Shown here: positions 1-7,890 of the stretch, piece by piece
Layout of the letters: each line of letters starts with the position of its first letter
Position numbering within the stretch: position 1 is the first letter of the stretch
Assembly: GCA_002435305.1 (NCBI GenBank)
Contig: DJMH01000022.1
Coordinates: 39,949-69,528 of the forward strand
Reading direction: 5' to 3'
From: Dehalococcoidia bacterium UBA6495
GTDB taxonomy: Bacteria; Chloroflexota; Dehalococcoidia; Lucifugimonadales; UBA826
DNA length: 29,580 nt
Notes under the pieces: model-generated
Seen by the model: the letters and a program-made list of their open reading frames with translations, nothing else
Databases searched by the model: none
Told to the model about the DNA's origin: nothing
Program-made: the position numbers and the translations under genes

Positions 1-495
1 GAAGAATTGGCTGAAGAAGTTGCAAGGAAATTTGTCCAAGGACCTAGTAATCCGTTCAACGCGGGAAATGAAGGCACAGCCAATCCCGCGTTAAATAAGC
101 TCCCTGGGATGACTTCTCGCAAGAGAGTACTTCCGACCATGAAGGTTGCTACTGCTAATCGAGGTGGCCAACTTTCGAGGTCCTTTGAAGATCAAGTCGA
201 CGACCATACCATAATATTCGGTACTCCTAAAACGGTAATCCCCAAAATACGACATGTTTTGGAATACCTTAGACCCGGGTCTGTGTTTTTCTGGGATGGT
301 GACGGGGCAATGACACATGATGACCAGATGAGGAGTCTTCGGTTAATGGGTGAAGAAGTGTTACCTGCTGTTAGGGAAATAGCAGATGAGCTTGAACTCC
401 CTAGCTCGTTTGAGGTTGACCCTAAAACAGGCAAGAAATTTGAAGAAACCGAGGCTGAGACTCCTGACGAAATAGCTGCTACTCCTGGGGATTAA
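1..495 (+). CDS. Luciferase-like (LLM class) flavin-dependent oxidoreductase, C-terminal part
   Basis: The reading frame is open from base 1, so the gene starts outside the window and only its last 164 codons are present. The segment with the GTPKTVIPKI motif, a following helix, and then RSLRLMGEEVLPAVREI is the usual ending of bacterial luciferase-like monooxygenases, where a 'GTP..V..KI' motif precedes the final barrel strand and helix. Family members use reduced FMN and oxygen to oxidise or cleave organic substrates. The substrate cannot be told from this fragment. The last 30 or so residues are acidic and look like a disordered tail. It converges with the SDR gene on the other strand, with about 64 nt between the stops. 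Flavin monooxygenases of this class are known to be expanded in SAR202 genomes, which fits the rest of the window. Confidence 0.75.
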   Translation, partial: EELAEEVARKFVQGPSNPFNAGNEGTANPALNKLPGMTSRKRVLPTMKVATANRGGQLSRSFEDQVDDHTIIFGTPKTVIPKIRHVLEYLRPGSVFFWDGDGAMTHDDQMRSLRLMGEEVLPAVREIADELELPSSFEVDPKTGKKFEETEAETPDEIAATPGD

Positions 496-559
496 CATAT
501 AAAAGACGGACCTCCGGGGAAGTGGCTACGACTTTCCGAGAGATCCACTCATGTTTCAG

Positions 560-1291
560 TTATGCAAAACGGTTCCAAGTCGGGTTTATTAAAACTTCAT
601 TTATCGTTACATGTGTCGGCTGTTGGGCGATAAACAATATCAGCTCACCAAGATCTTCTGATTGAAGTATTCTGGCTTGATCTTCTGCGCTGACTGGTAC
701 TGGACGTTGTTCCAGTATTGGGGTCGCTACTTCTCCAGGGCACAAAGCTGTCGCCCTAATTCCGTTATTTCTTTCCTCCACGATTAAGCTGGCAGTCATT
801 GCATTCATCGCATGCTTAGCTGAGGTGTAGGCAGGTCCCGTTAGCGCACCAGCACTTTTCGCTGCCATAGAGGAAATGTTGATGATGAGACCACCTCCAT
901 TACTTCTCATTGAAGGTAGCACCGCCTGGCAGCAGTAAAAAGCTCCATTCAGATCAATATTTATGACTTTGTCCCAGTCCTCGATTGAAACTACCGGCCA
1001 ATTGCGTTCTCGGACATTAATGCCTGCGCTGAATACGCCTATGTCTATCTGCCCATATTGGTTCAATATCGAGTCAGCGACTGACAGCACAGCATCATTG
1101 TCCGAAACGTCCAGAGGTTGTATCGAAACATCTCCTGAGATTTTTGAGGCTACATTTTCCAGCACATCCTGTCTTCGCCCTGAAAGGACCACTTTGCAGC
1201 CGGCTTCCGCTAATTTTATGGCACCAGATTCCCCGATGCCTGTTCCCGCTCCGGTTATCCAGGCGACTTGGCCTTGAATATCTTCTAACAT
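560..1291 (-). CDS. SDR family oxidoreductase
   Basis: A 243-residue classical short-chain dehydrogenase/reductase. The N-terminal nucleotide-binding motif is TGAGTGIG (residues about 14-21). The catalytic Ser lies in INISSMAA and the Tyr-Lys pair in YTSAK. The structural NNAG motif is altered to FSAG (in VFSAGIN), which is uncommon but found in some active members. The ATG is preceded by AAGGAG at a 6-nt spacing. It lies 21 nt downstream of the halogenase-like gene on the same strand, so the two are probably co-transcribed and may act in one pathway. NAD(P)-dependent oxidation of an alcohol or reduction of a ketone is expected. The substrate is unknown. Confidence 0.85.
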   Translation of the reverse strand: MLEDIQGQVAWITGAGTGIGESGAIKLAEAGCKVVLSGRRQDVLENVASKISGDVSIQPLDVSDNDAVLSVADSILNQYGQIDIGVFSAGINVRERNWPVVSIEDWDKVINIDLNGAFYCCQAVLPSMRSNGGGLIINISSMAAKSAGALTGPAYTSAKHAMNAMTASLIVEERNNGIRATALCPGEVATPILEQRPVPVSAEDQARILQSEDLGELILFIAQQPTHVTINEVLINPTWNRFA

Positions 1292-1312
1292 AGTTTTCTC
1301 CTTAATTACTAT

Positions 1313-2926
1313 TTAATTGAGACTATCTATAACTCCTTCTATAAAAAGAATACTTATCGCTTCTATACCGTATTTTAATAACTGTTTTCTAGTGTCTTCA
1401 CTGGCAGATGTTGAAAGATTTTCCAGGATTTTTCTTATTGACTTTTCCCCGTCTATTTTCATCAATAGATTCGCCACCAAATTGCTACACGGCACCCCTT
1501 CTTTTCGGTATGGTGTTGTTATAACTGTCCCCCATTTAAATTCTCCTTCTGACAGAACGGGCTTTTTTTCTAGTTTTGCTTCTAATGCCAGGCATGGTAT
1601 TTTTTCCAAGATTGAATCTTGAATGAAAAGTAATTCTGCGTTTCTGTCCTCAGATTTTTTGTTGTGTAGGCTTATGGCAGACATGAATTCCTTTGGCAAT
1701 TCGCCTCTCTCTAAAGCCACCCGCTCATATCCACGGACAGATTGTCCTGACACGGCTCTGATGAAGGAGACCCTGTCAGAAAAATAATTTTCCTCTTTAA
1801 ATATTCGACGGGCTTCCCAGAAATAGGAATCTACGGTTCTATTGCTTGAATAGAATAATAGGGCTAGGTCCCGAAAATGGTCATATTCTTGTCGAAATGT
1901 GGTTTCGTATACTGACGCGCTTTCTTTGCCAAGAATCTTATCTTTTAAGTATGTAACAGCATATGCTGAAGCAAGTACACCGGACATCATAGCTAAATGT
2001 ACACCCGAAGAAAATAAAGGATCTATAAAACATGCAGCATCTCCGGCTAATACCCAACCGTCGCCGGCCATCTTCGAGGTTGTATATGACCAGTCTTTTA
2101 ATATTTTCGCATCACTTTGTAGTTCTGCTTGCGAAAGCATATCGCATGTTCTGTTGGTCAATGATAGTTGGTCTTCTAAGAAGGTTCTCGAGTCGACTTT
2201 CCGTAATTCCGCAGCGCTCTTATTGGAATCAACTACCGCTCCGACACTGGTAATGTCTCCATTTAAGGGAATTGTCCAAACCCATCCGTTTTCAAATGAT
2301 TCAATGAATATATTGTTTTCATCAGGGATGGGCAGCTTTTTTGCACCGGTAAAATATCCATAAACGGCGAGGTTTTGAAAATTTTCATCCCATTGCCTCA
2401 AGTTTAAATTCCTGGCCAGAAGAGCGGACTGTCCACTGGCATCTACTATGAATTTGGCAGGTTGAAAGTATTGCTGACCGTTTTTATTTATGACGACAGC
2501 CCCTCTGTTTGAGTCATCTATCATTATCTTGCCTACAGATGACTCTTCTTCAACCAAAACACCTAGTTCTGCTGACCTTTTAAGTAGTATTTCATCAAAT
2601 ATAGGCCTTGAGACCTGATATGAATGAATATTCTGTTTATTGGTTTCACTAAATCTCCATGACCAGGGGGTTTCATCTTTACCCCATACCATGGTTGCCC
2701 CGTATTTAGGTAAAAACCCAGCGTTTGATATCGCTTCTTTTAAACCCAATTCTTCCAATATAGCTATGCTTGCTGGAAGAAGAGATTCTCCTACATGTTC
2801 CCTCGGGAATTTAGATCTTTCACATATTTTGACTGTAAGACCTGATTTGGCTGCCATTGAGGCCGCAGTACTACCCGCCGGGCCTCCACCTATCACTAAT
2901 ATGTCTACTTTATCTGATTTTTGCAA
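1313..2926 (-). CDS. Flavin-dependent halogenase-like FAD enzyme with extra C-terminal domain
   Basis: A 537-residue FAD enzyme. The Rossmann motif GGGPAGS is at residues 13-19, followed by FPREHVGESLLP (40-51), typical of flavin halogenases. Lys74 in PKYGATMVWG sits where halogenases carry the catalytic lysine that forms or positions the hypohalous species. WVWTIP (215-220) matches the WxWxIP motif used to recognise halogenases. GDAACFIDP (295-303) is followed by LFSSGVHLA, as in the PltA/CmlS-like branch. The last 80 or so residues, containing LLMKIDGEKSIRKIL, resemble a PqqD-like winged-helix fold. The start is TTG; the reading frame offers no ATG before the FAD motif and I see no clear Shine-Dalgarno. 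It leads a two-gene operon with the SDR downstream. Either halogenation or a related FAD hydroxylation/reduction is possible; halogenase is favoured by the two motifs. Confidence 0.75.
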   Translation of the reverse strand: MQKSDKVDILVIGGGPAGSTAASMAAKSGLTVKICERSKFPREHVGESLLPASIAILEELGLKEAISNAGFLPKYGATMVWGKDETPWSWRFSETNKQNIHSYQVSRPIFDEILLKRSAELGVLVEEESSVGKIMIDDSNRGAVVINKNGQQYFQPAKFIVDASGQSALLARNLNLRQWDENFQNLAVYGYFTGAKKLPIPDENNIFIESFENGWVWTIPLNGDITSVGAVVDSNKSAAELRKVDSRTFLEDQLSLTNRTCDMLSQAELQSDAKILKDWSYTTSKMAGDGWVLAGDAACFIDPLFSSGVHLAMMSGVLASAYAVTYLKDKILGKESASVYETTFRQEYDHFRDLALLFYSSNRTVDSYFWEARRIFKEENYFSDRVSFIRAVSGQSVRGYERVALERGELPKEFMSAISLHNKKSEDRNAELLFIQDSILEKIPCLALEAKLEKKPVLSEGEFKWGTVITTPYRKEGVPCSNLVANLLMKIDGEKSIRKILENLSTSASEDTRKQLLKYGIEAISILFIEGVIDSLN

Positions 2927-3085
2927 TTGTTTAGATACCAGGAGATGTTGTTTGTATCTAGGCTAATTACCCTAAAATAACTTTAATTCTATTGGGTTGC
3001 CTACAGTCAATTTTTCCTATGCAGATGTGTTTACTTTAAAGACAAAAGGGATTTTAGATCAAGCATTTAGAATACATGAAATACT

Positions 3086-3110
3086 TTGACATTAACAAAC
3101 CGATTGTCAA
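3086..3110. promoter_or_regulatory. Short inverted repeat in the divergent intergenic region
   Basis: TTGACA and TGTCAA form a perfect 6-bp inverted repeat separated by 13 bp, midway between the divergent halogenase-like gene and the GatC/AtzG-like gene. The 251-bp gap (2967-3217) contains no gene that I can support. The dyad could be an operator, but it is short enough to occur by chance. Confidence 0.25.
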
Positions 3111-3170
3111 GTTGTTGGAAACGAGCAGATGTTTGAGATGGACTGTCGAACAGGTTTCGCTTACATATTC

Positions 3171-3176
3171 TATAAT
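3171..3176 (+). promoter_or_regulatory. Probable -10 box for the GatC-like/amidase operon
   Basis: A perfect TATAAT lies 41 nt upstream of the GatC-like ATG, with transcription expected to begin near 3182. No good -35 hexamer is present at 17-18 nt (the best match is CGAACA), so strength is uncertain or an activator is needed. Confidence 0.4.
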
Positions 3177-3217
3177 CGCCGGGTCAACCCCACAATAATT
3201 TTTGAGGAGAGTGAATT

Positions 3218-3403
3218 ATGTCTGAATTGAATGAAGATGAGATTCGTGCACTGGCCAAAGCCGTGAACATTGAAATACAGGACTCTGATGTTACAGATAT
3301 TAGTTATAGCTTGAATGCCATGTTGGAAGCTATAGACGGTATTAACCCCGAAGGTATAAATGCTATTGAACCTTTGCCCATTATTTTGGAAAAGGGGGAT
3401 TAA
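3218..3403 (+). CDS. GatC/AtzG-like small amidase partner
   Basis: A 61-residue acidic protein. The helical N-terminus (DEIRALAKAVNIEIQDSD) and the closing 'GINAIEPLPI' segment match the pattern of GatC and its relative AtzG: an N-terminal helical hairpin, then a tail ending in a P-x-x-P-like stretch that wraps around the amidase. It is shorter than true GatC (about 95 residues) and close in size to AtzG. The ATG has a strong GAGGAG Shine-Dalgarno 7 nt upstream. It sits 5 nt before an amidase-signature gene, so the two very likely form a complex, as AtzG does with the 1-carboxybiuret hydrolase AtzE. No gatB is next to it, which argues against a tRNA-dependent amidotransferase role. Confidence 0.7.
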   Translation: MSELNEDEIRALAKAVNIEIQDSDVTDISYSLNAMLEAIDGINPEGINAIEPLPIILEKGD

Positions 3404-3408
3404 GGGTT

Positions 3409-4836
3409 ATGAGCGATCAAGAATTAATTTTTATGTCGGCAGCGGATCTGGCTACTAAGATAAAGGAAAAGCAAATTTCCCCCGTGGAGGCTGTAAGAGC
3501 TTACCTTGACAGGATAACCGAGGTCGATGGCAAGTTAAACGCATATATCACCGTTTTGGCGGAAGAGGCGTTAGCGGCAGCGTATCAGGCAGAAACTGAC
3601 ATAAGCGCAGGATTGACCAAAGGCCCTTTACATGGAGTTCCCGTTGGGGTGAAGGACCAGATATATACAAAAGGTGTACGAACATCAAGCGCTTCAAAAA
3701 TTCGTTCAGGCTTTGTGCCGGACTTTGATGCGACAGTGGTGGAAGGACTTAAGAAATCGGGTGCAATAATCCTTGGGAAGCTGAACATGACTGAATTTGC
3801 TATGGGTGACCCGATAACATCTGCTTTTGGGGTAACACACAATCCATGGGATCTCAGTAGGAATCCAGGAACATCAAGCACTGGTTCCGGCGCAGCCACG
3901 GCATCTTTTATGTGCGCTACGTCACTTGGCGAAGATACAGGAGGGTCAGTAAGGGGCCCTGCTTCCAATTGCGGGTTAGTCGGAATTAGACCTTCCTGGG
4001 GTCGAGTCAGTAGGTATGGAGTAGATGGTGCGTCATGGTCCTTGGATACGATAGGTCCAATCTCTCGTACGGTCGGGGATTGTGCATTGACCCTGAGCGC
4101 AATTGCTGGGTTTGATCAGAAAGATCGGTATATGAAAGATGTACCGGTGCCAGATTATTGTGCTTCGCTGACTGGAGATATAAAGGGAGCTAAAATAGGG
4201 TTAGTCAAAGAATTTCTTGATCCTGATGTTATGGGGGTCACTCAACCGGTACGACAAGGAGTGTTACAGGCGACTGAGCTGCTTGCTAGTCTTGGGGCTG
4301 AAGTGGAAGAAATATCGCTCCCTTTAGCCCCCATGGCAGGTGTTGCAAGCAGGATAATAAGCGCCGTTGAACGCTCAAGCCTGCACCCGGAATGGCTTCG
4401 TGACAGACCAAATGAGTTTCATCACAATACTCGAGTTGCCTTTACTACAGGGGAACTGATTCCGTCACAGGCCTACTACAAGGCACAGAAGATACGTACA
4501 TTGGTGCGCAAACAGGCCTTGGAAGCACTAGAGCAATTTAACGTACTCCTAATGCCGGGTGCTTCAGAACCGGCTACGGTCATGAATTTAGAACCAGGGA
4601 TACGAAGTAAGGAAGCAGCCGTTCGTGCTTTAACTGAGGCTTCATATCGAGGGTTTTTTAGTCTAGTGAGCGGCCCAGCTCTCTCTATCTGCTGTGGATT
4701 TACATCAGAGGGTGATAACAAACTCCCATTGGGAATCCAGATCGCAGGGCGGCCATTTGATGAGGCTGGGGTGATGAATATTGCCTATGCTTATGAGCAA
4801 AATACGAATTGGCACCTTGAGCGTCCTTCATTGTGA
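3409..4836 (+). CDS. Amidase-signature family hydrolase (AtzE/GatA-like)
   Basis: A 475-residue amidase-signature enzyme. The catalytic Lys82 lies in GVPVGVKD, the cis-Ser Ser156 in GTSSTGSG, and the nucleophile Ser180 in DTGGSVRGPA, with the expected 24-residue Ser-Ser spacing. The ATG follows AAGGG and comes 5 nt after the stop of the small GatC/AtzG-like gene, so translation is probably coupled. These enzymes hydrolyse amide C-N bonds in the cytoplasm. With a GatC/AtzG-like partner but no GatB nearby, a small-molecule amide (carboxybiuret-like, or another nitrogen source) is more likely than Gln-tRNA synthesis. The exact substrate cannot be read from sequence. Confidence 0.85.
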   Translation: MSDQELIFMSAADLATKIKEKQISPVEAVRAYLDRITEVDGKLNAYITVLAEEALAAAYQAETDISAGLTKGPLHGVPVGVKDQIYTKGVRTSSASKIRSGFVPDFDATVVEGLKKSGAIILGKLNMTEFAMGDPITSAFGVTHNPWDLSRNPGTSSTGSGAATASFMCATSLGEDTGGSVRGPASNCGLVGIRPSWGRVSRYGVDGASWSLDTIGPISRTVGDCALTLSAIAGFDQKDRYMKDVPVPDYCASLTGDIKGAKIGLVKEFLDPDVMGVTQPVRQGVLQATELLASLGAEVEEISLPLAPMAGVASRIISAVERSSLHPEWLRDRPNEFHHNTRVAFTTGELIPSQAYYKAQKIRTLVRKQALEALEQFNVLLMPGASEPATVMNLEPGIRSKEAAVRALTEASYRGFFSLVSGPALSICCGFTSEGDNKLPLGIQIAGRPFDEAGVMNIAYAYEQNTNWHLERPSL

Positions 4837-4933
4837 CTATACATAGGCCTATCTTTTTGACATAGGCGGTTCCTCTTATATGGGAAGGTTAGTACATGTC
4901 GGTCGTAATTGGAGAAGTGTTTCTACGTTCTCG

Positions 4934-5293
4934 TTATCGTTCCTGACCGCAATTTGCACAGAACTTGGCCCTTGGGATGTTTTCAGCTTGATAATTCAGG
5001 CATACGAGGGAGGGCAATTGCTCCCCACATGATATGCAGTGGGTTGAACCGTCTGCACTAACTGTTCCACAGCCCATGCTTATTGCCGTTTTAGGCTTGG
5101 AGAGGCCTTCCCCAATTGTATATATCTCAGGAGTTGTTTGAGGGAGAGTAAATCCTTCTTCTTTAGGTGATATATCTGAAGTATTAGATGTCGTCACTCC
5201 GGTTATTTGGGTTGGTGCCTCATCGTCTTGCCTGTTGCTAAGATAGTCTTCAATTTCATGATGTTGCTCTGCGTTTTTTTTCCCTGCTCTCAT
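4934..5293 (-). CDS. Small zinc-ribbon-like protein with lost cysteines
   Basis: A hypothetical protein of about 119 residues, with an acidic, low-complexity first half and a C-terminal pair of zinc-ribbon-like units. Each unit should have two CxxC knuckles, but the first keeps only Cys75 of its opening knuckle (Ser72 replaces Cys) and the second only Cys98 (Tyr101 replaces Cys). The closing knuckles Cys86/Cys89 and Cys112/Cys115 are intact. Both losses are single-base changes from cysteine codons (TGC to AGC, TGT to TAT). I chose the ATG at 5293; a TTG two codons earlier is possible. Neither has a clear Shine-Dalgarno. The same frame stays open upstream (5300-5370) and would encode a hydrophobic segment, but it contains no usual start codon. 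The gene may therefore be a decaying remnant of a longer membrane protein. Confidence 0.5.
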   Translation of the reverse strand: MRAGKKNAEQHHEIEDYLSNRQDDEAPTQITGVTTSNTSDISPKEEGFTLPQTTPEIYTIGEGLSKPKTAISMGCGTVSADGSTHCISCGEQLPSLVCLNYQAENIPRAKFCANCGQER

Positions 5294-5370
5294 CTTCAAC
5301 CATGGGCGGATTTTGTAACAGACGGCTATACCGGTGACAGATTGGTAGATTGAACAATACCCAATATTTC

Positions 5371-6339
5371 TTAATTTAAAGAGCTGAGAAACTCCAAGAG
5401 TGCTATGTTGACCTCTTCCGGTGCTTCCTGTTGAACCCAGTGACCTGCGCCTTCAATAACCCGGCTGACACGCATGTCGGAGCAATGAACGTCCGGTGTT
5501 TGGTATAGATCTAGCCCAGGCACAAAAGTACGTACTAAGTCCTTACTTCCGGCAATGAAACAGCTCGGTTGATCAACTGGTTCTACACCCATTGAGGGTA
5601 AATTATCAAAGTCTCGATCCTGATTCCGATAACGGTTTATTGGCCCACGAAAACCACCAGCCGAGAAGCTTTCAACATAGTATTCAAGATCATTATCTGT
5701 CAACCATCCAGGGAAAGGGTCCGGGTTTTGTAATCCTTCCAATAAAGATGCTGTTGGGGGGCGGTTGAGCCAGCTATCTAGCGAAGATGCTCCGCCACTG
5801 ATGGAGAAATATATTTTCCTGAGTGCCGTACGTACGTCAGATCCCAATTCTTTTTCTGCGATTCCCTCTTTCTGAAAATATAGTTGATAAAAGAATTTGT
5901 CTTCATATAGCTGACGCCATATTTGGATGGTGGAAACAGCGCCGCGTTTTCGATAAGGAACGCTAAGACCAGCAACCGCCGACACCCGATCTTTACACAA
6001 AACTGCAGTGTTCCATACGATTGGCGCCCCCCAATCATGACCTATTAAAATAGCTTTTTCCTCAGCAAATGTATCGATCAAACCTACTATGTCGGCCATG
6101 TGATCGGCCATCCCGTAGGATTCAATCGCGTACGGCTTATCGCTACCCCCATATCCCCTTACATCAAGGGCCACAACACGGTACCCTGCCGCTGCAATGG
6201 GCTTTATCTGATGTCGCCACGAATACCAGAGCTCGGGGAACCCATGGACCATAATTACCAGAGGGCCGTCACCTTCAACTGCCACCCTTAACTTGATACC
6301 GTTACTTTTAATTGTTCTAAGTACGAATCTGTCATCCAT
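5371..6339 (-). CDS. Alpha/beta hydrolase, epoxide-hydrolase-like
   Basis: A 322-residue alpha/beta hydrolase. The oxyanion-hole motif HGFPE is near residues 32-36. The nucleophile elbow GHDWGA (about 100-105) has Asp102 rather than Ser, which is the hallmark of epoxide hydrolases and haloalkane dehalogenases. The catalytic His is in GAGHWVQQEAPE near the C-terminus and the acid is probably the Asp in AGSKDLV. HGFPE plus GHDWGA favours epoxide hydrolase over dehalogenase. The ATG at 6339 is chosen because GAGGTGG lies 8 nt upstream. An in-frame ATG at 6390 would add 17 residues but lacks a ribosome-binding site. It hydrolyses epoxides to diols in the cytoplasm and may act on products of nearby flavin oxygenases. 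Confidence 0.85.
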   Translation of the reverse strand: MDDRFVLRTIKSNGIKLRVAVEGDGPLVIMVHGFPELWYSWRHQIKPIAAAGYRVVALDVRGYGGSDKPYAIESYGMADHMADIVGLIDTFAEEKAILIGHDWGAPIVWNTAVLCKDRVSAVAGLSVPYRKRGAVSTIQIWRQLYEDKFFYQLYFQKEGIAEKELGSDVRTALRKIYFSISGGASSLDSWLNRPPTASLLEGLQNPDPFPGWLTDNDLEYYVESFSAGGFRGPINRYRNQDRDFDNLPSMGVEPVDQPSCFIAGSKDLVRTFVPGLDLYQTPDVHCSDMRVSRVIEGAGHWVQQEAPEEVNIALLEFLSSLN

Positions 6340-6542
6340 TGTCAATACCACCTCAGGTAAGAATTGAATCAGTAACTCGCACTTAATCATAGCCGAAACT
6401 GATTTCAGGTAGCACTAATTGGCCACTAGATACAAAGACCCGTTATCTTTTGTTAAAGAGTAGTGATTCAAGCTTGTTCATAGCCGGCACTAGCCTGATA
6501 GGAAGGGGCTGCAAGCCGTATGATGCGAGGCATCTCAGAAGG

Positions 6543-6569
6543 AAAAGACCCTCTGTTGTAAACAGAAGG
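6543..6569 (-). terminator. Rho-independent terminator of ssrA
   Basis: On the minus strand, CCTTCTGTT and AACAGAGGG pair over 9 bp (one G-U) around a TAC loop, followed by TCTTTT. It begins 10 nt past the encoded CCA end of the tmRNA. Confidence 0.75.
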
Positions 6570-6578
6570 CCTCAGGTC

Positions 6579-6927
6579 TGGTGGAGACGGGGGAGGGTCG
6601 AACTCCCCGTCCAGAAAACACCCCGACCGAGATATACTACAGGTTTAGCCGGACATTAAATTCGACTGTTCAAGCCCCGACCGGCTAGCGCTTGAAACAG
6701 ACTAGCCGATAGTCTTTAGCCAGATATATCGGCATCTAACTGACTGCACCCCGTCTATTGTCGCCCTTTCACTACCTTCGGGGATCGGACGTGAAGGACG
6801 TAGCCGCTTAAGCGGCTAGTGCTAGCTCTTTGTTGCCAGTTACTTTTTTGCCATCTTTTTAACGAGGATGAAGGCGCCCCGACCTGCAATCCCGCGGTGA
6901 CATCCCCTGTCGAATCCGCGCGTCCCC
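6579..6927 (-). ncRNA. ssrA: Transfer-messenger RNA (tmRNA), one-piece
   Basis: 349 nt, read on the minus strand. The 5' end GGGGACG pairs with CGTCTCC at the 3' end (seven pairs, one G-U), forming the tRNA-like acceptor, and ACCA is encoded. The hallmark GGATTCGAC follows the 5' arm, and GGACGGGGAGTTCGACC near the 3' end is the T arm. CTAAACCTGTAGTA before it aligns with the E. coli segment CTAAGCATGTAGTA. The segment around CCTCGTTAAAAAG and the tag aligns with E. coli CCTCGTAAAAAG. The tRNA-like domain and the mRNA-like domain lie in normal order, so this is not a permuted two-piece form. It rescues stalled ribosomes together with SmpB. No smpB gene is in the window. Confidence 0.96.
6808..6837 (-). 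other. ssrA: tmRNA tag reading frame (GNKELALAA)
   Basis: On the minus strand, nine codons and TAA encode GNKELALAA. The resume codon is inferred as the GGC at 6837-6835 by alignment to E. coli, where AAAAAATAGTC precedes GCA; here AAAAAAGTAACT precedes GGC. An in-frame GGC five codons earlier would give a longer tag. A glycine resume codon and an ELxLAx ending resemble the tag I recall for Dehalococcoides. Confidence 0.8.
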
Positions 6928-6939
6928 ATGTCGCAGCAA

Positions 6940-6948
6940 ATTCTATCA
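6940..6948 (-). promoter_or_regulatory. Extended -10 promoter of ssrA
   Basis: On the minus strand TGA-TAGAAT forms an extended -10 element (TGn plus a hexamer one base off TATAAT). The predicted start near 6933 is about six bases upstream of the mature 5' end, leaving a short leader for RNase P. The -35 position (GTATCC) is poor, as is common with extended -10 promoters. Confidence 0.5.
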
Positions 6949-7080
6949 TGATTGGGTTTCTCGGATACTTTTTCCCTAGTTGCTATGATTGGTTAGGATG
7001 TGGTGTTTAACTTGGAAAGTAGATATACAATCTGGACATCTCAATAGACAGGCTTTAAGGAAAAAAAATAAGGAGGAGAA

Positions 7081-7860
7081 ATGCCAAATTTTGCAGCTAA
7101 TCTCAGCATGATGTTCAACGAGGTAGATTTTATTGATAGGTTTAGAATTGCCTCCGAGTCAGGATTTAATGCAGTGGAATATCTATTCCCATATGACTAC
7201 CCCAAGGAACAACTGGTGAACCTTTTAGGGGAAAATAATTTGGTACAAGTCTTACATAATTTGCCAGCTGGTGATTGGAATGCTGGTGAAAGGGGAATCG
7301 CTTGCCATCCTGATCGGGTGAACGAATTCCAAGAAAGTGTTGGCTTAGCTGCAGAATATGCCTCCGCTTTAAATTGTCCACAGGTGAATTGTTTAGCTGG
7401 AATAAAACCGGAATCATTGTTAGACCAAGAGGCTCAGGATACCTTGGTCGCGAACCTCAGGTACGCGGCGCCTATCTTCGAGGAAGCAGGAGTAAAGCTC
7501 ATTGTGGAAAGCATAAACACTTTGGATATTCCTGGCTTTTTCCTCAACCGAACAGATCAGGCCTCCTCATTAATTAGAGAAGTTGCATCTGACAATTTAT
7601 ACTTGCAGCACGATATCTACCATATGCAAATTATGGAAGGAGATTTGGCAAGAACGATAGAGGCAAATATTGACCTGATAAGCCATATGCAATTGGCGGA
7701 TAATCCTGGTCGGCATGAACCTGGAACCGGGGAAATAAACTACAAATATTTATTTGAATTCATTGATGCTCTTGGATACGAAGGGTGGATAGGGTGCGAA
7801 TATGTCCCCGCAGGTACCACTGTTGCCGGTCTCGATTGGATAGCTTCCTACCTGAATTGA
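7081..7860 (+). CDS. hyi: Hydroxypyruvate isomerase family protein
   Basis: A 259-residue TIM-barrel sugar isomerase, the same size as E. coli Hyi. NLPAGDWNAGERG (60-72) and the metal and catalytic residues Glu143 (VESIN), Asp178 (QHDIYH), Gln204 (HMQLADNPGRHEPGTG) and Glu240 (GCEYVP) match the Hyi/OtnI group almost position for position. Hyi interconverts hydroxypyruvate and tartronate semialdehyde. OtnI relatives act on 2-oxo-tetronate, so the exact substrate remains open. The ATG has a near-perfect AAGGAGGAG Shine-Dalgarno, suggesting strong translation. It is followed 70 nt later by a ThDP-dependent E1-like gene that could use a hydroxy-keto acid. Confidence 0.88.
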   Translation: MPNFAANLSMMFNEVDFIDRFRIASESGFNAVEYLFPYDYPKEQLVNLLGENNLVQVLHNLPAGDWNAGERGIACHPDRVNEFQESVGLAAEYASALNCPQVNCLAGIKPESLLDQEAQDTLVANLRYAAPIFEEAGVKLIVESINTLDIPGFFLNRTDQASSLIREVASDNLYLQHDIYHMQIMEGDLARTIEANIDLISHMQLADNPGRHEPGTGEINYKYLFEFIDALGYEGWIGCEYVPAGTTVAGLDWIASYLN

Positions 7861-7890
7861 AGGACTTTAGATACCGAATAAGACCACCAA

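Noticed and set aside
496..559. Terminator between the luciferase-like gene and the SDR
   Set aside because: I found no stem with a T-run on either strand in this 64-nt gap.
4841..4867. Palindrome ATAGGCCTAT followed by CTTTTT after the amidase, as a terminator
   Set aside because: The palindrome has no loop and cannot make a stable hairpin; a repeated ACATAGGC nearby is too short to interpret.
6450..7010. Several short ORFs on both strands around 6450-7010
   Set aside because: They lie over the tmRNA gene and its flanks, have no protein-like sequence, and are explained by the structured RNA.
6340..7080. Possible integrated element at the tmRNA 3' end, a common attachment site
   Set aside because: No integrase gene and no duplicate of the tmRNA 3' end were seen in the window; flanking genes are ordinary chromosomal ones.
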